Positions 42,918-49,081 of a DNA stretch of 49,081 nt are shown here, piece after piece. Below the pieces are notes generated by a model. That model did no database searches. It had not been told where the DNA came from and saw nothing but the letters and a program-made list of their open reading frames with translations. The stretch comes from Acidobacteriota bacterium (GTDB lineage Bacteria; Acidobacteriota; Blastocatellia; Pyrinomonadales; Pyrinomonadaceae). A program made the position numbers and the translations under genes. Where the stretch lies: positions 1-49,081 of the forward strand of contig JAFAZX010000025.1 in NCBI GenBank assembly GCA_019239425.1, read 5' to 3'. Position 1 is the stretch's first letter. The number at the start of each line of letters is the position of its first letter.

Positions 42918-45125
42918 ATGAAGAGACTCTTTAACCACGCCATTTTGACCCTGGCGCTGCTGGCCGTCCCGGCCGCGGCCTTAGCACAGCCGGCCGCACG
43001 CAACACGCAGAAGAGGCCCGCGCAGTCCAAGCCCGCGCCGACCCCGGCCCCCAGCCCCGCGTCCGTACAGACCGTCGCCGAGACGCCGCTCGCGCCGGGG
43101 CAGCGCGCGCGCTTCGACGTGAACAACTACCGCATCATCGCCGAGCTGAACCCCGCGCAGCACCTCCTGACCGCCACGGCCGACGTCACCTTCACCCCGC
43201 TCGACAACACGCGCTCGGTCGTCTTCGAGCTGAACGGCTCGCTCAAGGTCGAGTCGGTCGAGCGCAACGGGAAGGTCTTGACGAACGTCGTGCAGGATCA
43301 GGCCGGGCTCGAGACCATCGGGCCTTTCGTCCGCGTCGACCTGGGCGAAGTCGTCCCCGCGGGCCAGCCGCAGACGCTCCGCTTCCGCTGGTCGGGCGCG
43401 CTCGTCACGCCCGAGGGCGGGCCGCTCCTGACGAAGCGCCTGGCCTACGTCGGCTCCGACCTTTCGTACCTCCTCTACGCGGCGCGCTGGTTCCCCTTCC
43501 ACGAGTACGCCGCCGACCGCGCCACCTCCGACATCACCGTCAGCGTCCCCGACGGCTACACCGTCGCCGGCTTCAGCGAGGAGCCGATTCAGCAGCTCAC
43601 GGGCGCGCAATTCCTGCCGCCGGCCGGCGAGACGGCGGCGCGCACCGCGCCCGCGCGCGCGGGGAACCAGACCTCGGGCCTGCGCAGCTTCCGCTTCGTC
43701 ACGCGCCAGCCTTCTCTGGTCGGCAACTTCGCCGTCGGCCGCTTCGTCACGCGCACGCTCAAGATCGGCGGCTACGAGCTGACCTTCCACGTCCAGCCCG
43801 GCAGCGAGGGCTTCGTCGAGCCTTACGCGCAGCTGGTCGGCGACGCGCTCCAGTTCTACACGCAGAAGTACGGGCAGCCGGCCTTCGGCAACCACCTGAC
43901 CGTCGTGCAGATCGACGACGCGAGCCTCGACGCTTACGCCGCGCCCGGCATCGAGTTCCTCTCGCCCCGCTTCTTCGCGACCGGCCGCCAGACCTCGCTC
44001 GACGACCGCCTGCTGCGCGAGGTCGCTTACCAGTGGTGGGGCCTGACCGTCGGCCTCAAGTCCTTCGACGACGCGTGGCTCTCGCAGGGCCTCGCCGAGT
44101 GGAGCGGCTTCGCTTTCCGCGAGGGCAGGCTCTCGGCCGGACAGCTCGAGACGGCGCAGCGCGACATGCTCGAGCGCGCGCTGATGTTCGAGCAGGCCGC
44201 CTCCATCGCGCGCGCGCCTTCGACGCTGGACGACCAGTCGGCCGCGTACCAGGCCGTCGTCTTCTACAAGGGCGCGATGGTCTTCAGCATGCTGCGCGAG
44301 ACGCTGCGGCCTTCGAAGTTCGACGAGCTGATGAAGCGCTACGTGGCCGAGTTCCGCGGCAAGAACGCCTCCATCGACGACTTCGAGCGGCTGACCTCGA
44401 AGGTCGCCGACGAGAACATGCGCTACTTCTTCGCGCGCTGGGTCGAGGGCACGGGCGTCCCCGAGTTCACCGTGGACTACCAGATCATCCGCACGCGCAC
44501 GAACAAGTTCCGCGCGCGCGGCACCATCAAGCAGAACGTCGAGAACCTGCGCATGCCGGTCGAGCTGCAACTGCGGGCCGAGGGCGACGACGCCAACACG
44601 GTCGTCTTCGTCGCCGACCGCAGCGAAGACTTCGACTTCGAGGTCAAGGGTAAGCCGCTCGAGGTCGTCATCGACCCGAACAACAAGGTGCTGCGCACGT
44701 CCGAAGAGCTGCGCATCTCCATCGTCGCGCGCCGGGGCCTCGAGCTCTTCCGCGAGGGCCAGTACCTCGAAGCGCAGCGTCAGCTCGAAGAGGCGCTCAA
44801 GCTCGACAAGTCGAACTCTTGGGTCTACTACAACCTCGGGCTCATCTTCCTGGAGCAGCGCAACTACCAGCAGGCGCTCGACAACTTCGACGCCGCGCTG
44901 CACGGGAACCTGCGCCCCTCCTGGATCGAGGCCTGGGCGCGCATCAAGCGCGGCAACGCCTACGACGGCATGGGCGACCGCGCGCGCGCCGTCCACGAGT
45001 ACACGCAGGCGGTCGAGTCCGGCATCGACTTCGACGGCGCGCAGCGCGCCGCCAAGGAGTACCTCAAGACGCCCTACGACCCCAAGGCCGCCACCCAGCA
45101 GGCCGCCTCGGGCGTGAGCGAATAA
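42918..45125 (+). CDS. M1-aminopeptidase-like secreted protein with TPRs, zinc site lost
   Basis: 735 residues with signal peptide (MKRLFNHAILTLALLAVPAA) and a Pro/Ala linker. The M1-like N-terminal beta domain (YRIIAELNPAQHLLTATADV) and central domain follow. At the zinc site it has R367-E-V-A-Y371, then QWWG, with Q390 (LSQGLAEW) at the x18 position, where active enzymes have HExxH and Glu. The catalytic Glu remains but all three zinc ligands are replaced. Residues about 605-700 are TPRs (GQYLEAQRQLEEALKLDKSN, NYQQALDNFDAALHGN). It is probably a periplasmic binding scaffold. The stop is 3 bp before a GTAGGCA palindrome. Confidence 0.83.
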   Translation: MKRLFNHAILTLALLAVPAAALAQPAARNTQKRPAQSKPAPTPAPSPASVQTVAETPLAPGQRARFDVNNYRIIAELNPAQHLLTATADVTFTPLDNTRSVVFELNGSLKVESVERNGKVLTNVVQDQAGLETIGPFVRVDLGEVVPAGQPQTLRFRWSGALVTPEGGPLLTKRLAYVGSDLSYLLYAARWFPFHEYAADRATSDITVSVPDGYTVAGFSEEPIQQLTGAQFLPPAGETAARTAPARAGNQTSGLRSFRFVTRQPSLVGNFAVGRFVTRTLKIGGYELTFHVQPGSEGFVEPYAQLVGDALQFYTQKYGQPAFGNHLTVVQIDDASLDAYAAPGIEFLSPRFFATGRQTSLDDRLLREVAYQWWGLTVGLKSFDDAWLSQGLAEWSGFAFREGRLSAGQLETAQRDMLERALMFEQAASIARAPSTLDDQSAAYQAVVFYKGAMVFSMLRETLRPSKFDELMKRYVAEFRGKNASIDDFERLTSKVADENMRYFFARWVEGTGVPEFTVDYQIIRTRTNKFRARGTIKQNVENLRMPVELQLRAEGDDANTVVFVADRSEDFDFEVKGKPLEVVIDPNNKVLRTSEELRISIVARRGLELFREGQYLEAQRQLEEALKLDKSNSWVYYNLGLIFLEQRNYQQALDNFDAALHGNLRPSWIEAWARIKRGNAYDGMGDRARAVHEYTQAVESGIDFDGAQRAAKEYLKTPYDPKAATQQAASGVSE

Positions 45126-45128
45126 AGA

Positions 45129-45291
45129 AGTAGGCAGTAGGCAGATGGCCGTAGGCAGTTCGGAAAGATAAGGCGGCCGGAAAGAATCGGAGGCGGCGAG
45201 AGCATCACTCGCCGCCTCCGATTCTTTCCGGCCGATTTCTTTAGGGGCTTCCTGCCTTCAACTGCCTGCTGCCATCTGCCTACTGCCTACT
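45129..45291. repeat. Heptamer palindrome, GTAGGCA type, copy 3, enclosing a terminator
   Basis: Arms 45129-45160 and 45260-45291 pair at 30 of 32 positions. They are 99 bp apart and enclose a separate, unrelated perfect 27-bp hairpin. Confidence 0.95.
45174..45234. terminator. Perfect 27-bp hairpin terminator nested inside the GTAGGCA palindrome
   Basis: 45174-45200 pairs perfectly with 45208-45234 around AGCATCA, followed by ATTTCTTTAG. It lies 49 bp after the M1-like/TPR stop codon. Confidence 0.85.
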
Positions 45292-45330
45292 GCTATCATG
45301 GCGGCATAACGCTTGCTCGTCTTTCCAACG

Positions 45331-46944
45331 ATGCCTATGCGCCCGCTGAAGCTCCAGACGAAGACGTCGCTGCTCGCGTCGGCCGTGACGCTCGCCGTGC
45401 TGGCGGTGCTGCTCATCCTCGTGAGCGTTCGCTTCGCCGAGCGCGTGCGCGAGGAGCAGAAGCAGCTCGCGCAGCTCCAGGCCGACAACCTCGCCGAGCA
45501 CGTCGGCCGCCTGCCCGCGCCGCGCGACCCCGCGGAGGTCGCGCGCCTCGCCACGCTCGTCCACGGCTCGCGCCCCGACGCCGTCACCGTCCGCGTCTGG
45601 GAGCGCACGGGCGGACTCTTCCAGCAGGTCGCCGCCTCCGCCGGCAGCGCCGAGGGGGAGGAGATTCCCGAGGAGGTCAAGGCGGCCCTGCGCAGCGGAC
45701 TCGAGACGCGCGCCGTCGAGGCGCGGCCCGACGCCGACGACTCGCTCTACCGCGTCTTCGCCCCCGTCATCGAGGACGGGCGCGTGAGCGGCGCCGTCGA
45801 GGTCATCGAGAAGCTCGACAGCGCGGCCGTCATCGCGCTCGACTACGGGCGCGGCACGCTCTGGCTCGCGCCGCTGGCGGTCGTCGCCATCACCGCGGGC
45901 GTCTTCCTCCTCTTCCGCAACTTCGTCCAGAGGCCGGTCGGCCGCCTGCTCGGCGCGATGGCGCGCGTCGAGGCCGGCGACCTCTCGGCCGAGGCCGAAG
46001 AGGCGCGACGCGATGACGAGATCGGCACGCTCACGCGCGGCTTCAACCGCATGCTCGCGCGCCTGCGCGAGATGACCTCCGAGCGCGAGGCGCAGAAGCA
46101 ACTCCTGGAGCGCCGCGTCCGCGAAGCCACCTCCGAGCTGGCCGAGCGCAACGACCAGCTCGAAGAGCGCAACTTCGAGCTGTACCAGACGACGCGTCGC
46201 CTCACCGAGCTCGAGCGACTCGCGGCCGCCGGCCAGCTCGCCGCGCAGTTCGCGCACGAGGTCGGCACGCCCCTGAACCTCATCAGCGGCCACGTCCAGC
46301 TCCTGCTCGCCGGCCCGGCGCGGGACGAGGGGCCGGAGCGCAAACGTCTAGAGACCATCAGCGCGCAGATCGAGCGCATCGAGCGCATCGTGCGCGGGAT
46401 GCTCGACCGCACGCGCGCCGAGGCCGTCGAGTTCGTCCCGCTCGACCTAAACGCGCTGCTGCGGCGCATCTTCGACGCGACCGCGCCGACGCTCGAAGCC
46501 TCGGGCGTCCGGCTCGTGGCCTCGCTCGCCGACGGCCTGCCCGAAGTGGCCGGCGACGCCGACCGCCTGCAGCAGGTCTTCATCAACCTCTTCAACAACG
46601 CGCTCGACGCGATGCGCGGCGGAGGCCAACTACACGTCACGACCGCGCACGACCCTGCCACCCAAAGCGTCGTCGTCGACTTCGCGGACACGGGCACGGG
46701 CATGACCGAGGAGGTGCGCGCGCACATCTTCGACCCGCTCTACACGACGAAGGAGCGCGGGCGCGGGACGGGGCTCGGCCTCGTCGTCGTCCGCCAGGTC
46801 GTCCAGGAGCACGGCGGCCGCATCGAGGTCGAGAGCGCGCCCGGCCGCGGCGCGCGCTTCCGCCTCACCTTCCCGGCTATGGGCGGCGGTGTCAGGTCGG
46901 CGAAGGATTCCATTTCCGTTCGACTTGAGGGTAATGCTGATTGA
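45331..46944 (+). CDS. Membrane sensor histidine kinase
   Basis: About 537 residues. A transmembrane helix near residue 15-35 (LLASAVTLAVLAVLLILVSV), an extracytoplasmic sensor part to about residue 165, a second helix (LAVVAITAGVFLLF), a HAMP domain (RPVGRLLGAMARVEAGDLSA), a coiled coil, the dimerisation box LAAQFAHEVGTPLNLISGHV with H309, and an ATPase domain with VFINLFNNALDAM, DTGTGM and GRGTGLGL. It is paired with the NtrC-type regulator downstream but separated from it by a CACAGAG palindrome. I used the ATG at 45331; TTG 45313 and ATG 45337 are alternatives. Confidence 0.9.
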   Translation: MPMRPLKLQTKTSLLASAVTLAVLAVLLILVSVRFAERVREEQKQLAQLQADNLAEHVGRLPAPRDPAEVARLATLVHGSRPDAVTVRVWERTGGLFQQVAASAGSAEGEEIPEEVKAALRSGLETRAVEARPDADDSLYRVFAPVIEDGRVSGAVEVIEKLDSAAVIALDYGRGTLWLAPLAVVAITAGVFLLFRNFVQRPVGRLLGAMARVEAGDLSAEAEEARRDDEIGTLTRGFNRMLARLREMTSEREAQKQLLERRVREATSELAERNDQLEERNFELYQTTRRLTELERLAAAGQLAAQFAHEVGTPLNLISGHVQLLLAGPARDEGPERKRLETISAQIERIERIVRGMLDRTRAEAVEFVPLDLNALLRRIFDATAPTLEASGVRLVASLADGLPEVAGDADRLQQVFINLFNNALDAMRGGGQLHVTTAHDPATQSVVVDFADTGTGMTEEVRAHIFDPLYTTKERGRGTGLGLVVVRQVVQEHGGRIEVESAPGRGARFRLTFPAMGGGVRSAKDSISVRLEGNAD

Positions 46945-47023
46945 ATTTCACCACAGAGACACAGAGACACAGCTTGAAGACAATATCTCATCAAGCTGTG
47001 TCTCTGTGTCTCTGTGGTGAAAT
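46945..47023. repeat. CACAGAG palindrome, copy 6
   Basis: Perfect 33-bp arms (46945-46977 and 46991-47023) with a 13-base loop. It starts on the base after the kinase stop TGA and ends 43 bp before the response regulator ATG. Confidence 0.97.
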
Positions 47024-47066
47024 GTCCTTAACTCCAGACGCACGTCTGAGATAAACGAGTCTGACT

Positions 47067-48440
47067 ATGAAACGCATTCTCGTGGTTGACGATGACGGGG
47101 CCTCCTGCGAGCTGCTGCGGGAGATTTTCGCGGCCGAGGGTTGGGAGACCGAGAGCGCGCTCTCGCCGGAGGAGGCGCTCGCCGCCGCGGCGCGCGAGCG
47201 GTTCGACCTCGTCGTCAGCGACATCAACCTGGAGTCCGCGCAGTCCGGCCTCGACATCCTTCGGAGCTTGCGCGAGTCCTGCCCGGTCATTCTCGTCACC
47301 GGCTTCGGCACGCTCGACGCCGCGGTCGAGGCCACGCGCGAGGGCGCGTGGGACTTCATCTCGAAGCCCTTCAAGGTCGGCGAGGTCGTCGCCACCGCGC
47401 GCCGCGCGCTCGAGCGCGGACGGCCGAACGCGGACGAGAGCGGCGCGGTCGAAACGCTCTCCTCGCGCTACGAGAGCGCGGGCCTCGTCGGGCGCGCGCC
47501 CGTCATGATCGAACTCTACAAGGAGATCGCGCGCGTCGCGCCCTCGCGCTCGACCGTGCTGGTCGTCGGCGAGTCGGGCACGGGCAAGGAGCTGGTCGCG
47601 CGCTCCATCCACAAGCACGGGCCGCGCGCGCCGCGCGCCTTCGTCGCCGTCAACTGCGGCGCCTTCACCGAGACGCTGCTCGAGTCGGAGCTGTTCGGCT
47701 ACACGCGCGGCTCTTTCACCGGCGCGACCTCAGACCGGAAGGGGCTCTGGGAAGAGGCTGAGGGCGGCACGCTCTTTCTCGACGAAGTGGGCGAGACGAG
47801 CCCCGCCATGCAGGTGAAGCTTCTGCGCGCCTTGCAGGAGGGGGAGATTCGAAGGGTCGGCTCGACGCGCCCGGTCATCGTGGACGCGCGCGTGGTCGCG
47901 GCGACGAACCGCGACCTCGAACGTGAAGTTGCCGCGGGCCGTTTCCGCGAAGACCTCTTCTACCGCCTGAGCGTCGTGACGCTGAACGTGCCGCCCCTGC
48001 GCGAGCGGCGCGGCGACGTGCCCCTGCTCGCCGAGCGCTTCCTGCGCGCTGCCGCCGAGAACGCGGGGCGCGGGCGGCTGCGTCTGTCGGAGGAGGCCCT
48101 GGGCCGCCTGGTCGCGTACGACTGGCCGGGGAACGTGCGCGAGCTTGAGTCGGCCGTCGAGTACGCGGCGCTGCACGCGCGCGGCGCGGAGGTCGCGCCC
48201 GAAGACCTACCGCCCAAGCTCCAATCGGACGACGTGCGGCAGGCCGCCTCGCGCGCCCCGCTCGCCGCGCTCTACGAAGACCTGCCGACGCTCGACGAGC
48301 TCGAGCGCCGCTACCTCCTGCACGTCCTCGAAGCGACGGGCGGCAACCGCACGCGCACCGCCGAAATCCTCCGCATCGACCGCCGCACCCTCTACCGCAT
48401 GGCCGAGCGCTTCCGGATTAAGTTGGACGAAGAGGCGTAA
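47067..48440 (+). CDS. Sigma-54-dependent response regulator, NtrC family
   Basis: 457 residues. Receiver domain with acidic pair D8/D9, phospho-acceptor D52 (FDLVVSDINL) and FISKPFK. The AAA+ domain has Walker A GESGTGKE, ELFGYTRGSFTGAT (sigma-54 contact loop GSFTGA instead of GAFTGA), GGTLFLDEVGE and VVAATNRDLE. The C-terminal Fis-type helix-turn-helix is GGNRTRTAEILRIDRRTLYR. It activates sigma-54 promoters when phosphorylated by the upstream kinase; targets are unknown. The stop TAA lies in the first heptamer of the next palindrome. Confidence 0.94.
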   Translation: MKRILVVDDDGASCELLREIFAAEGWETESALSPEEALAAAARERFDLVVSDINLESAQSGLDILRSLRESCPVILVTGFGTLDAAVEATREGAWDFISKPFKVGEVVATARRALERGRPNADESGAVETLSSRYESAGLVGRAPVMIELYKEIARVAPSRSTVLVVGESGTGKELVARSIHKHGPRAPRAFVAVNCGAFTETLLESELFGYTRGSFTGATSDRKGLWEEAEGGTLFLDEVGETSPAMQVKLLRALQEGEIRRVGSTRPVIVDARVVAATNRDLEREVAAGRFREDLFYRLSVVTLNVPPLRERRGDVPLLAERFLRAAAENAGRGRLRLSEEALGRLVAYDWPGNVRELESAVEYAALHARGAEVAPEDLPPKLQSDDVRQAASRAPLAALYEDLPTLDELERRYLLHVLEATGGNRTRTAEILRIDRRTLYRMAERFRIKLDEEA

Positions 48441-48514
48441 ACCGTGAACCGTAAACCGTGACAAGTAAGAACGGGTTTTCAACTTGTCACGGTTTACGGT
48501 TCACGGTTTACGCC
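48434..48514. repeat. Heptamer palindrome, AACCGTG/AACCGTA type, shared by two convergent stops
   Basis: Perfect 33-bp arms (48434-48466 and 48482-48514) with a 15-base loop. The left arm holds the response regulator stop (48438-48440); the right arm holds the last five codons and stop (48494-48496) of the opposite gene. Confidence 0.98.
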
Positions 48515-49009
48515 TTCGTCGAGGCTCTTGTCTAAAGCGACGAGTTGGCGGCGGGCGTCTTCGAAGGCGCCGCGCTTGATGGTGAGTTCGACCGAGTCGA
48601 GTTCGCGGAGCGCGGCGGCGAGGGCGTCTCGGCGAGCGCCCGCGCGCTGCTTCGATTCGAGGGCGCGGGTGGCGGCGTGGCGCGCGCGACCGAGCGCCGC
48701 GAGGGCGGCGGCCCCCTGCCGCTTCTTCAGGTAGACTTCGGCCTCGGCGATGCGGTCGCCCGCCTGCTCAAGCTCCGCGTCGCGCGCGGGCAGTTGCGGC
48801 GCGAAGTAGACGGGCGTCGGGACGGTCGAAGTCTGCGCCGCGCGCGCGCCCGTCGTCACCGTCTCGACCGTGTGGGCCGGGCGCTGCCAGCGCGCGAAGA
48901 GGTAGCCGGTGGCGACGAGGAGCAGCAGCAGGCCGGCGCCGAGCAGCACGCGCCCCGCCGTCAACAGCCGCGGCCCGCCCGTAGTCACTTCTCGCACAGC
49001 CCCTTTCAT
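48494..49009 (-). CDS. Hypothetical single-pass membrane protein, 171 residues
   Basis: A short basic N-terminus, a transmembrane helix around residues 18-40 (AGRVLLGAGLLLLLVATGYL), a linker rich in Thr/Pro, then a long Ala/Arg/Glu-rich helical part (DAELEQAGDRIAEAEVYLKK, RRDALAAALRELDSVELTIK) likely to be coiled coil. I do not recognise the family. The terminal residues VNREP and the stop are repeat-encoded. The gene starts just after a minus-strand terminator, so it is probably transcribed on its own. Confidence 0.72.
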   Translation of the reverse strand: MKGAVREVTTGGPRLLTAGRVLLGAGLLLLLVATGYLFARWQRPAHTVETVTTGARAAQTSTVPTPVYFAPQLPARDAELEQAGDRIAEAEVYLKKRQGAAALAALGRARHAATRALESKQRAGARRDALAAALRELDSVELTIKRGAFEDARRQLVALDKSLDEGVNREP

Positions 49010-49024
49010 ATCTCAAAAAAATTA

Positions 49025-49070
49025 AAAGGGATGCGGGGGACCGCCGTCGGGGGCGGCTTCGCATCCCTTT
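49025..49070 (-). terminator. Minus-strand rho-independent terminator
   Basis: AAAGGGATGCG and CGCATCCCTTT form the outer stem, with CCGCC/GGCGG inside. On the minus strand it is followed by TTTTAATTTTTTT. It ends transcription of a gene lying to the right of the window. Confidence 0.8.
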
Positions 49071-49081
49071 GTAACGCGGCG

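Overview
The window is high-GC bacterial chromosome with no rRNA, tRNA, phage or insertion-sequence genes that I can see. The gene set (a VWFA-related secreted protein of the acidobacterial type, an NTNT-rich lipoprotein, DUF1570/TPR and HEAT secreted proteins, a PEP-CTERM protein, a membrane pyrophosphatase, FbaB-type aldolase) fits Acidobacteriota, probably Blastocatellia/Pyrinomonadales. That placement is inference from gene types, not a search.

Layout. 0-3.1 kb: membrane pyrophosphatase (5' end cut by the window) and bioY. 3.1-6.8 kb: two secreted proteins, one a gluzincin-like protease with TPRs. 6.9-11.4 kb: two paralogous ECF sigma/anti-sigma modules with different sensors (soluble cupin; membrane RskA) flanking a class I aldolase. 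11.4-12.9 kb: a small conserved-looking ORF and a solitary amrS. 12.9-16.6 kb (minus): lipoprotein, family 2 glycosyltransferase, membrane glycosyltransferase. 16.7-19.4 kb (minus): an Fe-S block, sufR-like regulator, Mrp, ErpA/IscA, ferredoxin, with a SufR-type CAAC-N6-GTTG box in front of the regulator. 19.5-24.6 kb (plus): methyltransferase, HEAT/cyclophilin fusion, degenerate M1-peptidase-like protein. 24.6-25.7 kb: a lower-GC gene joining an EVE/PUA-like N-terminal region to a PD-(D/E)XK nuclease, probably a horizontally acquired type IV restriction-like enzyme. 25.7-29.3 kb: GNAT, PEP-CTERM protein, DUF2306 and DUF4112 membrane proteins. 29.4-31.1 kb (minus): peroxide module perR, peroxiredoxin, thioredoxin-like protein, with a perfect 7-1-7 Per box. 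31.1-35.4 kb (minus): tightly packed pepA-pnuC-nadR-SDR operon. 35.5-45.1 kb: VWA protein, 5'-nucleotidase, TPR protein, Ate/Bpt-like protein, S41 peptidase, thioesterase, second degenerate M1-like protein with TPRs. 45.3-49 kb: sensor kinase, NtrC-type regulator, and a small membrane protein.

The most unusual feature is the intergenic DNA. About 20 long palindromes occur in 49 kb, nearly all immediately 3' of a stop codon. Many have arms built of heptamer tandem units (GTAGGCA, GGATGAA, GTGATAA, ATGGTGA, AACCGTG and others). The unit differs between loci but is shared by both arms at a locus. In nine genes the stop codon itself lies in the repeat, and in several the last residues are repeat-encoded. 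A second family, with CACAGAG arms, is present in six copies carrying paired arm changes. Two GTAGGCA elements enclose a separate GC-rich hairpin, one of them a perfect 27-bp stem. I regard this as the best candidate for an undescribed system: stop-codon-anchored palindromic elements resembling the heptanucleotide STRR repeats of cyanobacteria. No mobilising gene for them is visible here.
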